62,565 bases of DNA, taken from NCBI GenBank assembly GCA_946558695.1, contig CAMNTQ010000014.1, forward strand, positions 1 to 62,565, written 5' to 3'. A program made the translations under genes and the position numbers. Below, one piece after another: positions 50,917 through 59,487 of this stretch; the first letter of the stretch is position 1; each line of letters opens with the position of its first letter. The stretch comes from an uncultured Lachnospiraceae bacterium (GTDB taxonomy: Bacteria > Bacillota > Clostridia > Lachnospirales > Lachnospiraceae). Under the pieces are notes generated by a model. That model worked only from the letters and a program-made list of their open reading frames with translations, was not told where the DNA came from and made no database searches.

Positions 50917-51654
50917 TCAATTTTCAACAGAAGTATTTCTCTTTAAACAGGCAAGGCTGTCTGCCGTATTCATCAACCCGGGAAGCACGTCTTTTGCAGC
51001 TCCGATCTGATTGATACGCCCATCCTCAATCACCATGATCCTGTCTGCCATCTGTATGATTCTTTCTTGATGGGATATGAGGATCAGACTCTGCTCCTTC
51101 TTCTCATGAATCGCCTCAAACTGCTGTACAAGCATGGAAAAGCTCCATAAATCAATTCCTGCTTCCGGCTCATCAAAAATACACAGCTTATGAGTCTTGG
51201 CAAGCACCGTAGCAATCTCTAAGCGCTTCATCTCCCCGCCTGAAAGCGTTGCATCTACTTCTCTCGTTATATATTCATTCGCACACAATCCCACAGCGCT
51301 TAGCATCCGGCAGCATTCCGGCTTCGTAAGCTCTCTTCCCGCCGCAAGCGATAAAAGGCGGATAACTGTCATCCCCTTAAATCTCGGCGGCTGTTGAAAT
51401 GCAAAACCGATTCCCGCATTCGCCCTTTGGTTAATATCATAAGAAGAAATGTCTTCGCCATCCAAAATAATCTGCCCGCTGTCTGCTTCTTCAATCCCCA
51501 TCAATACCTTTGCAAGAGAGGATTTACCGCCTCCGTTCGGTCCCGTGATGACAAGCATCTCCCCATCATCTACCTGAAAACTTATATTTTTAACAATACT
51601 TCTTTCTATACCATTCTCATTCACTTTGAATGTCAGATTCTTAACGTCCAGCAT
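50917..51654 (-). CDS. sufC: SufC-like ABC ATPase for Fe-S assembly
   Basis: This 245-aa ATPase has Walker A GPNGGGKSSLAKVLMG, Q-loop AFQQPPRFKG, signature TLSGGEMKRLEIA, Walker B LCIFDEPEAGIDL and H-loop ILISHQER. The FDEPEAGIDLWS segment is typical of SufC. It drives the SufB-like scaffold encoded directly downstream. Confidence 0.9.
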   Translation of the reverse strand: MLDVKNLTFKVNENGIERSIVKNISFQVDDGEMLVITGPNGGGKSSLAKVLMGIEEADSGQIILDGEDISSYDINQRANAGIGFAFQQPPRFKGMTVIRLLSLAAGRELTKPECCRMLSAVGLCANEYITREVDATLSGGEMKRLEIATVLAKTHKLCIFDEPEAGIDLWSFSMLVQQFEAIHEKKEQSLILISHQERIIQMADRIMVIEDGRINQIGAAKDVLPGLMNTADSLACLKRNTSVEN

Positions 51655-51846
51655 AAATGCAGCTCCTTTCTAACCACAGTACATTATAATCGAAACTGCA
51701 CCTTCCTGCAACCCAAAAATATAAGCTTTCCAATTGTTACATTTTCTAAAGAAATTCTTATGTCTTCGTTAACTTTCTATGATATCTATTGAGTCTTTGG
51801 AGGAAACATACTACAATAGAAAGACATTTTTCAAGGAGGCTTATAT

Positions 51847-52557
51847 ATGGATAGCAACAAAGTTGAAACAAAATCGCACCCGGAAGATGTATTTGATGAC
51901 GGTTTTGAAGTAATATATGAAGGTGATCTGCCTGAACTGCCTAATGATTTGGGAAGTGACGATTATAAAGATGTTCTGTCTAATTTATCAGAGCTTGATA
52001 CTACAAACAGTCTGGGAATCAACTATTTGGAGCAAAACCGGACCAGAACACTCTCTCATTTTAATCACTGCAAACCCAGCCTCAGGCAATACCCGAACGG
52101 GCAAAGACCAAAAAAGACATATCACATTGCAGATCTTTTTTTACAGATTGCGACACTCCTGCTTATTGTTGTCATTACAGGATTCTTAGCCGTTAGTTTC
52201 TGGAAGCATAATGCATCCTTTACTAACGTTACCGTCGCTGTTGCCGGACATAATTATATTCTCGGAGCTTATTACGGCACGGCTCTTTTTATTTTGCTGA
52301 CAGAATGGATTTCTTTTCTCAATGTACTGCTGGGCGGCAGAGCCGGAAAATGGCATGGCATATTTTCCTTTTTGGTAATTTACCTTGGCGCGCTGCTGTC
52401 CGGACAGTTTGCTCACTTGATTCCGTCCGATCCGGTCCCGCTTCAGGGAATAAGGGAAGCATTAAAGATATACGGAGCCTTAAATCAGGTACTCCTTCCC
52501 TTATGCGCCGCTGGAATTGTCATCTGCATCATACGTAAAATACGCGGCAAAAAATAA
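51847..52557 (+). CDS. Membrane protein of unknown function with acidic N-terminal domain
   Basis: This family is not recognised. The 236-aa product has an acidic cytoplasmic region (1-95; DVFDDGFEVIYEGDLPELPNDLG). Four hydrophobic segments follow, at about 100-120 (LLLIVVITGFLAVSFW), 140-160 (YYGTALFILLTEWISFL), 170-190 (FLVIYLGALLSGQF) and 210-230 (LLPLCAAGIVICIIRK). There is no signal peptide. AAGGAGG precedes the ATG. It is a single-gene unit divergent from sufC. Confidence 0.7.
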   Translation: MDSNKVETKSHPEDVFDDGFEVIYEGDLPELPNDLGSDDYKDVLSNLSELDTTNSLGINYLEQNRTRTLSHFNHCKPSLRQYPNGQRPKKTYHIADLFLQIATLLLIVVITGFLAVSFWKHNASFTNVTVAVAGHNYILGAYYGTALFILLTEWISFLNVLLGGRAGKWHGIFSFLVIYLGALLSGQFAHLIPSDPVPLQGIREALKIYGALNQVLLPLCAAGIVICIIRKIRGKK

Positions 52558-52610
52558 ACCTTGACGGACAAAACACCGGCTGGAAAGGCTGCAGATATCC
52601 TTTTAAAAAA

Positions 52611-52668
52611 TATACCGCCCCGTTTTCAGCACACACCTCGCTAAAAAACGGAGCAGTATATTTTTTTA
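52611..52668 (+). terminator. Bidirectional terminator between convergent membrane-protein genes
   Basis: TATACCGCCCCGTTTT pairs imperfectly with AAAACGGAGCAGTATA and is followed by a run of T at 52660-52667. The opposite strand also has a T-run after the stem. Confidence 0.8.
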
Positions 52669-53526
52669 TTCGTCATCCTCATCCAGATCGCTCTCTGCCC
52701 TTCTGCTTCTCAGAATCAAAAAGACAGCCAGAACAATGAGAAGAAAACATACAGCAATGCCGGTTCCCAGAACAATCTTCCAAAACGTCCTGATACTCTT
52801 TCCTTCTTCCTGATTAATCTCCATCTTAACAGCCGCAATATCTGAACCGCCGTTTTCTCCCGGATCCGCCACTATATAAATCTTCTCCCCTTTTCTGAGT
52901 TCAACCTCTCCCTTCAGGCTTCCGGACGGCATATGATCGACCACTTTTCTCCCCGTATCAGGCATCACACCGCAAAATGCGTAATCCACTGTTTCTGTAT
53001 CCGTACAGAGCATGAGGGTCAAGCCGTCTCCCTCATCATAATCTTTTCCGGTCCAGTCAAAAAGCATGCTTCCGGCACTGTAATCTGAACAAATGCTATA
53101 AGTGCCGTCTTCCGGCGCCTCCCATGCAATCACACTGGATACGGCGCCCACTTTCACATTCGGATCCATAATCCCGTTTCCATCCATACGCCACCAACAG
53201 CTTGACGCCAAACAGTCATAACCTTGCGCCGCATAAGGCTCTGGCATCCACATCTCCTTATAATCATACCACAACCGGCAGGAACCAGTATCTGTCCAAA
53301 TGCATTCCTTCACTTTTGAAGCATCAAACTTTCCTTCTGTATTAACGTCCTCGCTGAACATAAAATACCAGCCGTTCGTTCCCTGAACTTCTTTTTCAGG
53401 TCCATTGGTATTCTTTTCATAGCCGATCGTCCATTTCCGCTGCCATGATGCCTGTGCCGGAACCGCTAATACCATGCTAATCAAAATTGCCAGTGCTGCT
53501 CCTGCCATCCGCTTTGCATTCTTCAT
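52666..53526 (-). CDS. Secreted, C-terminally membrane-anchored protein of unknown function
   Basis: The 286-aa product has a signal peptide (1-27, ending PAQAS), an extracellular domain rich in Trp and Cys (YDCLASSCWWRMDGNG, FDWTGKDYDEGDGL, KGEKIYIVADPGENGGSD) and one membrane helix near 250-272 (IVLGTGIAVCFLLIVLAVFLIL). It ends in a short acidic cytoplasmic tail. The outer part looks like a beta-sandwich of the kind that binds carbohydrate (WEAPEDGTYSICSDYSAGS). No family is named. It is a single-gene unit. Confidence 0.7.
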   Translation of the reverse strand: MKNAKRMAGAALAILISMVLAVPAQASWQRKWTIGYEKNTNGPEKEVQGTNGWYFMFSEDVNTEGKFDASKVKECIWTDTGSCRLWYDYKEMWMPEPYAAQGYDCLASSCWWRMDGNGIMDPNVKVGAVSSVIAWEAPEDGTYSICSDYSAGSMLFDWTGKDYDEGDGLTLMLCTDTETVDYAFCGVMPDTGRKVVDHMPSGSLKGEVELRKGEKIYIVADPGENGGSDIAAVKMEINQEEGKSIRTFWKIVLGTGIAVCFLLIVLAVFLILRSRRAESDLDEDDE

Positions 53527-53669
53527 CCTTACCCTCGTCCTCCCGTCATTTTGTTATTTATCATCCGTATTGTCAGAGCCAAAAGGTTTTTCTTTTTTCA
53601 TAATACCACAAATCCATTCAAAAGGTTATCTTTTTTATGAAATAAGTCTTTTTAATCTCTTTCCGGCAA

Positions 53670-53698
53670 TTGACATTTATTGAGATATACTGTAAAAT
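53670..53698 (+). promoter_or_regulatory. SRP RNA promoter
   Basis: TTGACA (53670-53675) and TAAAAT (53693-53698) are 17 bp apart. This strong consensus promoter predicts a transcript starting at about 53705. Confidence 0.85.
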
Positions 53699-53705
53699 AT
53701 GAAAA

Positions 53706-53966
53706 TGTGCAGCCGGGGTGTTAGCGGTACCTTGTACCTGCAATCCGCTATAGCAGGGGTGATGTTGCGCGGAGGGTTTGTATTTGCAGAGCTGCCCTTG
53801 GAAAGTGGCGTTGAGGCTCGGGTCTTACGCGACGGGAATCTGTGAACCGTGTCAGGTCGGGAACGAAGCAGCACTAAGCAGAACCTTCCGGGTGCCGTGA
53901 GGGCGCCTGAGCTGAGTTTACTGCCAAGGTAACGTCTGTGAATACAGACTCGAAGCGCAGCGCACA
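53706..53966 (+). ncRNA. ffs: Signal recognition particle RNA (large bacterial type with Alu domain)
   Basis: This RNA of about 261 nt has closing ends TGTGC and GCACA and an Alu-like 5' part (GCCGGGGTGTTAGCGGTACC, with complementary loops). The S-domain apical core reads GTCAGGTCGGGAACGAAGCAGC, with ACTAAGCAGAACC on the return strand. The long form with an Alu domain is typical of Bacillus and Clostridia. It targets membrane and secreted proteins with Ffh. It ends just before the convergent diguanylate cyclase gene. Confidence 0.92.
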
Positions 53967-53975
53967 TAAAATATT

Positions 53976-54905
53976 TTACATATGGGTGGAATTTTCCCAG
54001 AGTTGTTTCATATTCTCATCCGCCCAGACAACCATGTTGCGGCCATGCTTTTTCGCGTCATAGAGCATTGTGTCCGCTGTCTTCAGATAAAAATCATAAG
54101 AGTACTTTGCCTTTGGAACCACCGTTACGCCTCCGACGCTGACTGTCACCCACTCCGATACAGATGGCTCATGGGGAATGCAAAGCTCTTCTATCGACTT
54201 CCTTATCTTTTTCATATATGCAAATGCCTTGTCCGAACTGTCTCCTAAAAGGCACGCCACAAATTCCTCTCCTCCGTAGCGCGCGACAAAATCCGTACTG
54301 CGCTGCAGCGCATCCGATACGGTTCTGGCAACGGCCGTGATAACCTTATCTCCGGCGGGATGGCCAAACGTATCATTATACACCTTAAAATTGTCAATAT
54401 CAAACATACAGATAGAAAATGGCATCTGCAGCCGTATAGCCTCACTCCACCTCACACTGCTGTAATATTCGTACTGTCTCCGGTTCGCAATCCCGGTAAG
54501 CTGATCTGTCTTGGACTGGTATTCCACCTGTCTCCGATAATTGTAAAGCTTGATATGTGTGTTGACTCTGGCTTTAACAATCAGGGGATTAAACGGCTTC
54601 GCTATGTAATCGACCGCTCCTAATACAAGCCCCTGATATTCATTCTGCACGTCTGAAAGGCTGGTAATCAAGATGACCGGAATGCTTCGGGTAATAATCT
54701 CTTCCTGCAATTTTTTTAACAGCGTAAAGCCATCCATCCCCGGCATGACCACATCCAGCAAAATCAGGGAATAATTGTCTGTGCTTGCACAGCAAAGCCC
54801 TTCCTTCGCCGTCTGCGCAACCGTAACGTCATACTCGTCTTCCAAAATTTCCTTCAACCGGACTGCCTGCACGAGACTGTCATCAACAATTAAAATTTTC
54901 TCCAT
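53976..54905 (-). CDS. Response regulator diguanylate cyclase (REC-GGDEF)
   Basis: The 309-aa product has a receiver domain (KILIVDDSLVQAVRLKEIL, phospho-Asp51 in LILLDVVMPGMDG, Lys in DYIAKPFNP) and a GGDEF domain (DQLTGIANRRQYEYY, FDIDNFKVYNDTFGHPAGD, active site YGGEEF near 214). It should make cyclic di-GMP when phosphorylated, controlling attachment or secretion. No RxxD inhibitory site is obvious five residues before GGEEF. The ATG at 54905 is used; an earlier one, 33 nt upstream, lacks a site. No histidine kinase is adjacent. Confidence 0.93.
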   Translation of the reverse strand: MEKILIVDDSLVQAVRLKEILEDEYDVTVAQTAKEGLCCASTDNYSLILLDVVMPGMDGFTLLKKLQEEIITRSIPVILITSLSDVQNEYQGLVLGAVDYIAKPFNPLIVKARVNTHIKLYNYRRQVEYQSKTDQLTGIANRRQYEYYSSVRWSEAIRLQMPFSICMFDIDNFKVYNDTFGHPAGDKVITAVARTVSDALQRSTDFVARYGGEEFVACLLGDSSDKAFAYMKKIRKSIEELCIPHEPSVSEWVTVSVGGVTVVPKAKYSYDFYLKTADTMLYDAKKHGRNMVVWADENMKQLWENSTHM

Positions 54906-55086
54906 AATCACTACCATTCCTTTTATCAATACTTTCATATCTCTATGGAATTTCTTGGGAAATATTAAACTCCTACTATAATTATCTCGAAAATCACACT
55001 TATGTCAACCGCTTTTTTCCAGCAATGTGTCAAAATACTGATTTATAAGCTGATGCAGTCTTTCGGATCTGTTGCAGAATGACAAT

Positions 55087-55109
55087 AAGCCGAATCTAAG
55101 ATTCGGCTT
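55087..55109 (-). terminator. tadA terminator overlapping its stop codon
   Basis: Perfect 10-bp arms AAGCCGAATC and GATTCGGCTT with a 3-nt loop. The stop codon of tadA is part of the loop. The T-tract after it (ATTGTC) is poor. Confidence 0.6.
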
Positions 55110-55587
55110 TATCTATTTTCTCCAGTCTTTTCTTTTCCCGCAGTTCCTTAAAAAACGATTTCATCATCCGGCTGCACTCTTCTTCCAATACTCCGATTGT
55201 AAGATCTGCCTGATGGTTAAACTCCTGCATCTGCAGCAGATTCAAGACAGAACCGGCGCACCCTGCTTTCGGGTTCATACAGCCCACTACAACCCTTGTC
55301 ATTCTCGACTGTACGATTGCTCCAGAACACATCTGGCACGGTTCAAGGGTTACATACATCGTACATCCCTCAAGACGCCAGTCTCCTATCTTCCTGCTGG
55401 CTTTCCTGATCGCGGTCAGTTCCGCGTGAGCAAGCGTATTCTTATCGATCGTTCTGCGATTATAGCCCCGTCCTATGATTTTATCCTGATATACAATGAC
55501 ACATCCGATCGGAGTCTCTCCGATCGCATATGCCTTTTTCGCCTGCCTGATGGCCTGCTTCATATATTTTTCATCTGTACTCAACAT
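55096..55587 (-). CDS. tadA: tRNA adenosine(34) deaminase
   Basis: This 163-aa zinc deaminase converts A34 to inosine in tRNA-Arg(ACG). Zinc and proton-shuttle motifs are present: AHAELTAI (His, Glu) and TLEPCQMCSGAI (two Cys). GETPIGCVIV lies near the start. AGGAG precedes the ATG. It follows a protein of unknown function by 16 bp. Confidence 0.95.
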   Translation of the reverse strand: MLSTDEKYMKQAIRQAKKAYAIGETPIGCVIVYQDKIIGRGYNRRTIDKNTLAHAELTAIRKASRKIGDWRLEGCTMYVTLEPCQMCSGAIVQSRMTRVVVGCMNPKAGCAGSVLNLLQMQEFNHQADLTIGVLEEECSRMMKSFFKELREKKRLEKIDKAES

Positions 55588-55603
55588 TTTGCCGCTCCTG
55601 TTT

Positions 55604-56629
55604 TCATTCCCATTTAAATGCCCGTTTCACAGGTCTGCACCAATATCCGAAAGGATGATCCTCATTGCACTCCTCCGGACTTAATTTAATATCAAGCCTG
55701 TCTTTCGCAATAAATTCGGCGAAACCGAAAGCTCCTGCTGCCGCCGCTTCCTTCTCATGGTAAATTCCCGGCACTCCCAGCATGATCTGCTCTCCTCTTT
55801 CCATCAGAATAAGATGATGATAATTATAATATCCGTGCAGAAGGAAATTATTATTCGCCAGACGCCACTCACAGCGCGCAAGTTTGGCAAGCTCCGTACG
55901 CTGAATCTTTTTTATCCGCCATCTTTCTTGCAAACGCTGCTTTTCCGGTTCCTCCGCAAAGAAAATATCTTCACTCCGAACAGCAGATACCCCGCCCTCG
56001 ATGTCACCCGGATCATGCATGTTCACTGTATCCTGAGGTTTGGTATCCTCTGCTTGATACGCCTCTGTCATCTCTTTCATGCTCTCGTCCAGCGGTTCGC
56101 CTTCTTCTCTCTGCGGTTCATCTTCCATCCTCTGTGCTTCGTTCTCTTCTTCCGATCTGTCTGCCTCTTCCAAAGAAACCTTTTGCTCTTCTTTCGTTCT
56201 CTCTGCCTCATCGGAAGTATCCTGCCGGATTTCCCCGGTTTCCTCTTCTCTCCATATCTGCATACCAGATATATCCATCGGCTTTTCATCCCAGAGTGCA
56301 GCGTAGCGCCGCCCGTCCTTGTTTTCCAACACCAGTCCATCTATTTTTGCATAATTTTCCGGTGTTCCCGTATTCTCCGCTGTATAACTGATACACTCGT
56401 TTACAGCCGGGTTAATATTATCTGCCTCTCCCTGCCATATCCCGAAACATTTCCCTTCGCTCTCAAAAAGAAGATAGATCATAAGGCTCTTTTCGCTGCC
56501 CATGCGCAGCCCCTTTCCATGTATGTGAACTACACACTCATCTTCTTTCTGCTCTACCTTTACGAAGCCGACATTACGCATACGTTTTCCCTGCTCATAC
56601 TCATACAAATAGCGGATAAATCGTTTCAA
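55604..56629 (-). CDS. Protein of unknown function with Glu-rich linker (Lachnospiraceae-type)
   Basis: I do not recognise a named function. The 341-aa product has an N-terminal beta-rich domain (1-130; VGFVKVEQKEDECVVHIHGKGLRMG), an extremely charged Glu/Arg linker (130-215) and a C-terminal domain (240-341; LHGYYNYHHLILMERGEQIMLGVPGIYHEKE, HPFGYWCRPVKRAFKWE). It has no signal peptide or membrane segment, so it is probably cytoplasmic. The start is TTG at 56629, with a GGAAGTGGGG region upstream; an internal ATG at residue 17 is possible. It is closely followed by tadA. Confidence 0.7.
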   Translation of the reverse strand: MKRFIRYLYEYEQGKRMRNVGFVKVEQKEDECVVHIHGKGLRMGSEKSLMIYLLFESEGKCFGIWQGEADNINPAVNECISYTAENTGTPENYAKIDGLVLENKDGRRYAALWDEKPMDISGMQIWREEETGEIRQDTSDEAERTKEEQKVSLEEADRSEEENEAQRMEDEPQREEGEPLDESMKEMTEAYQAEDTKPQDTVNMHDPGDIEGGVSAVRSEDIFFAEEPEKQRLQERWRIKKIQRTELAKLARCEWRLANNNFLLHGYYNYHHLILMERGEQIMLGVPGIYHEKEAAAAGAFGFAEFIAKDRLDIKLSPEECNEDHPFGYWCRPVKRAFKWE

Positions 56630-56754
56630 TACCCCACTTCCATTCTAGTTTTCATTCATCATAATCTATTCGCTTTGTCCGCTATTCATTCCACAAATCC
56701 AATATTTATCTGTACTTTTCTTATAGATATCAATCAAGCTTTTATCCATGATCA

Positions 56755-58176
56755 TCATATCATCGCATTCAGTTCCTGATACAGCCGTTTGGCATAGCTG
56801 TCCGTCATGCCGCAGATATAATCCGTAACCAGAAGCAGCCGCAAATAAAGCTTTTCTTCTTCCGTCTTACCCCTAGCCTGCCGGTGATAAGCATTCTTGT
56901 AATTATCAGAAATAAACCAGATCATACGCGATTCAATAGTCCCAAGCTTCTGCGTACTGTCATCATACTTAATCGCCGCCGACACGAACTTTTCCATCAG
57001 ATAATCAATCATCGCCGACTCGGACACTTCCATACGATAAATCGCATCGGAAGTAAATACCTCCCGGAATGCAAAATCTCCCAAAAGATCCGTAAGTTTC
57101 TCTGCAAATGTATGATAAAATAGATCATGCCTGTACATCCCATTCATAATCGCTTCGTAATTGGACGTGAATCCATAAGTTGCACAGTTCAGCAAAAATC
57201 CCTGCACCCGCACGATCCAGTTCTTAACGGCAAATTCTTCCGGGTTGTCCACATGGCGGTCTTTTCCGATCAGATATAATTCTTCCAGCTTATCTGCCGG
57301 ATAAAATGCGCCCGCCCCCTCCTGCCGGTACAGCATCTGAAGTTCTCTAAGCTCCTCCCGGAGCCGGTTATAGCTAATAAAACCTTTGACAAACGCATCT
57401 TCAATATCAGCCGTTTTATATGCAATATCATCTGCCGCCTCTAAAATAAAGGCAAGGGGATGCCTTTTTCCCTTCGTTCCCGTCTCCCTCTGTATATCCT
57501 CAAAGATTTCTTTATCTGCGTAATAATATCCCATCTTTCTATCCTTGATGTCTGCCGAATGCCCATCGGCCTGCAGAGAAGACACGGGATACTTTATGAT
57601 TGTTCCAAGCAGTGCATAGGTCAGATTCATGCCATTATCATCCACCAGAAAATGAAGCTTTGTCACGAGCCTCAATGCCTGCGCATTTCCCTCAAAATGG
57701 TACAGATCCTGCTTCATCTGTTCTGTGAGAATATCCGCGATCGGTCTCCCTCGGAACTTAAGCGCCGGCAGCTTCCTCTCAAACCATTCCCTGATCTCCA
57801 CCTCTCCAAAATGGCCAAAAGGCGGATTCCCGATGTCATGAAGCAATCCTGCACACTGCAGGATATTACAGATATCTTCCTTCATACGCGGAGTGAATCC
57901 CGCATCTCTGTGATAAGCCAATATATTTTCGCCGATATTCTGCCCTAAAGACTTTGCAAAAGAAGACACTTCCAACGAATGCGTCAGTCTGGTCCGAATA
58001 AAATCACTTTTATCCAGTGGGAATACCTGTGTCTTATCCTGAAGTCTCCGAAAGGAAGCGCTCCCTATGATCCGCTGGTAATCCTTCTCGAATTCACTTC
58101 TAAGATCACTGCCCGCCCCCCGTCTTCCGGAAGTTCCCCGGCTTCTTTTTGTCGATAGTAACTGTCTCCACTCCAT
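56755..58176 (-). CDS. dgt: dGTP triphosphohydrolase (HD superfamily)
   Basis: This 473-aa dNTPase hydrolyses dGTP to deoxyguanosine and triphosphate. Motifs are RIIGSASFRRLQDKTQVFPLDKSDFIRTRLTHSLEVSS (His ligand), the HD pair in GLLHDIGNPPFGHFGE and LEAADDIAYKTADIEDA (Asp ligand). The ATG at 58176 has GAGGAG 4 nt upstream. The preceding HTH gene ends at 58185, so the two are coupled. Confidence 0.92.
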   Translation of the reverse strand: MEWRQLLSTKRSRGTSGRRGAGSDLRSEFEKDYQRIIGSASFRRLQDKTQVFPLDKSDFIRTRLTHSLEVSSFAKSLGQNIGENILAYHRDAGFTPRMKEDICNILQCAGLLHDIGNPPFGHFGEVEIREWFERKLPALKFRGRPIADILTEQMKQDLYHFEGNAQALRLVTKLHFLVDDNGMNLTYALLGTIIKYPVSSLQADGHSADIKDRKMGYYYADKEIFEDIQRETGTKGKRHPLAFILEAADDIAYKTADIEDAFVKGFISYNRLREELRELQMLYRQEGAGAFYPADKLEELYLIGKDRHVDNPEEFAVKNWIVRVQGFLLNCATYGFTSNYEAIMNGMYRHDLFYHTFAEKLTDLLGDFAFREVFTSDAIYRMEVSESAMIDYLMEKFVSAAIKYDDSTQKLGTIESRMIWFISDNYKNAYHRQARGKTEEEKLYLRLLLVTDYICGMTDSYAKRLYQELNAMI

Positions 58177-58184
58177 AACACTCC

Positions 58185-59249
58185 TCAATCAAGATAGATG
58201 GGCGGCTCGTAGTCCTTTCCAAGCAGCACTTTCTTGCGCTCCTGATACCCCAAAAACGCCCATTCTGTCATATCCGTCCATCTATGATCCTTTCTGTTAT
58301 ATACCTGCACATAGCCAATGCGCTTCGGATGCATCCGTACGCTGTTCGATGCATACTCCCTGCCAGTGTAAGGATTCACATCTCCTGTCTCAAGGTCTTC
58401 CTCTTCGTCCTCATACGTCTGTTCCCGCAGTTCATCATCCTGCACTGTATATTCCTTTATCCGCTCCGAAAATGTATTCGCGGCTTCGGAGCCCTTACTT
58501 TTCTGCTCTGTCTCTTGCGCAGCAACATCCTCCGTATCCTCTGGCGCACTCTCATCTGCCGCAGTCATTGAAATCTCCTCGCCGGAATGCTCCTCTGATA
58601 CAATCGGTTCTTCATGCTTTCTGAACCGGAAATGTGACATCCATCCGCCTTTCTTTTCCGGCTTTTTTTCAATTTCCTGCTGTTCTTTCTTCTGGCGGCG
58701 CATCTCCCATGCTTCGCTTCTCTCCCGTCCTTCACGTTCTATGGAATCCATCTCTGCAAGAAGCTCCTGCATAAGCTTCTCCTGAGCCGATTCTCCTGAA
58801 CTCTTACGTATTTCAAGAAACTCCCCTACTGTAATCTCCCTTCCAGAATCTTCCTTTCCTGCATCGTCCTCTTTTATCTCTTTTTCCTGTATCTCTTCTT
58901 CCCAAGGCTCCTGCTTGTCCCCTTGTTTTGTCTCAACAACAGCTTCTTCTGCTTTTGCTTCCTCTTTCTTTGCAGCAGCTTGTCCTTCCTTCACTGCAAT
59001 CTCTGCAATCTCTTTTTCATCTGGAGTATCTTCGCCAAGAATGCTCAGCTTAAACGGGCATTCTAATATGGAAGCAATCATACGCATATCCTGCTCTTGG
59101 AAATTATCCCGCCCCAATCTCTGCGTCAGATTCTGCCTCGACATCTTCTTATTTGTACGCTGTTCAATCATTTCTGCAAGTTCTTTAATCGTCATTCCCT
59201 TTCTGCCAAGAACAATCTTCACCTGCTCCCCAAATGTCAAATCCGGCAT
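58185..59249 (-). CDS. HTH (XRE-like) domain protein with long acidic linker
   Basis: The 354-aa product has an N-terminal helix-turn-helix (about 5-62; FGEQVKIVLGRKGMTIKELAEMIEQ, MSRQNLTQRLGRDNFQEQDMRMIASILEC). A Glu/Lys-rich linker (about 75-290) follows, then a conserved end (VNPYTGREYASNSVRMHPKRIGYVQVYNRKDHRWTDMTEWAFLGYQERKK). The C-terminal motif is one I associate with Lachnospiraceae proteins of unknown role. It is upstream of dgt. Its promoter carries GGTAT repeats and a dyad, so it may regulate itself and dgt. Confidence 0.8.
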   Translation of the reverse strand: MPDLTFGEQVKIVLGRKGMTIKELAEMIEQRTNKKMSRQNLTQRLGRDNFQEQDMRMIASILECPFKLSILGEDTPDEKEIAEIAVKEGQAAAKKEEAKAEEAVVETKQGDKQEPWEEEIQEKEIKEDDAGKEDSGREITVGEFLEIRKSSGESAQEKLMQELLAEMDSIEREGRERSEAWEMRRQKKEQQEIEKKPEKKGGWMSHFRFRKHEEPIVSEEHSGEEISMTAADESAPEDTEDVAAQETEQKSKGSEAANTFSERIKEYTVQDDELREQTYEDEEEDLETGDVNPYTGREYASNSVRMHPKRIGYVQVYNRKDHRWTDMTEWAFLGYQERKKVLLGKDYEPPIYLD

Positions 59250-59299
59250 ACCTTACCTCCTTCTTTCCCTTTCAATACCATGACGGACGAAGCCCGGCC

Positions 59300-59391
59300 G
59301 CCCCCGCGGGGGCAAGTATTACGGGATACCTTGTGTGTATACCTTAGATACCCTATGGGTATATTTTAGCAAATCATAAAATACGCGTCAA
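59300..59391 (-). promoter_or_regulatory. Promoter and operator-like repeats of the HTH-dgt operon
   Basis: On the minus strand TTGACG (59386-59391) and TAAAAT (59363-59368) are 17 bp apart. Directly downstream 59348-59362 is a dyad with arms ATACCC and GGGTAT around TAT, and two more GGTAT copies follow before about 59325. At 59300-59313 is a perfect GC-only palindrome (GCCCCCGCGGGGGC), striking in an AT-rich leader, which would form a strong hairpin in the mRNA. Confidence 0.6.
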
Positions 59392-59418
59392 CCGGGTGCC
59401 TGAAAAAGTAATAACAGA

Positions 59419-59452
59419 GAACAGCCGGTGCAGTTTTCTGCCCCGGCTGTTC
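59419..59452 (-). terminator. Alpha-galactosidase terminator
   Basis: GAACAGCCGG pairs with CCGGCTGTTC, extended inside by GCAG/CTGC, with an AAAA loop. TCTGTTATTACTTTTTC follows on the minus strand. Confidence 0.75.
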
Positions 59453-59487
59453 CCCATAGATATGCACTACAAATAATAGGTTATCGG

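Noticed and set aside
55757..56779. 340-codon plus-strand frame opposite the unknown protein and dgt
   Set aside because: It arises from codon bias opposite a Glu/Arg-rich linker and lacks a ribosome site.
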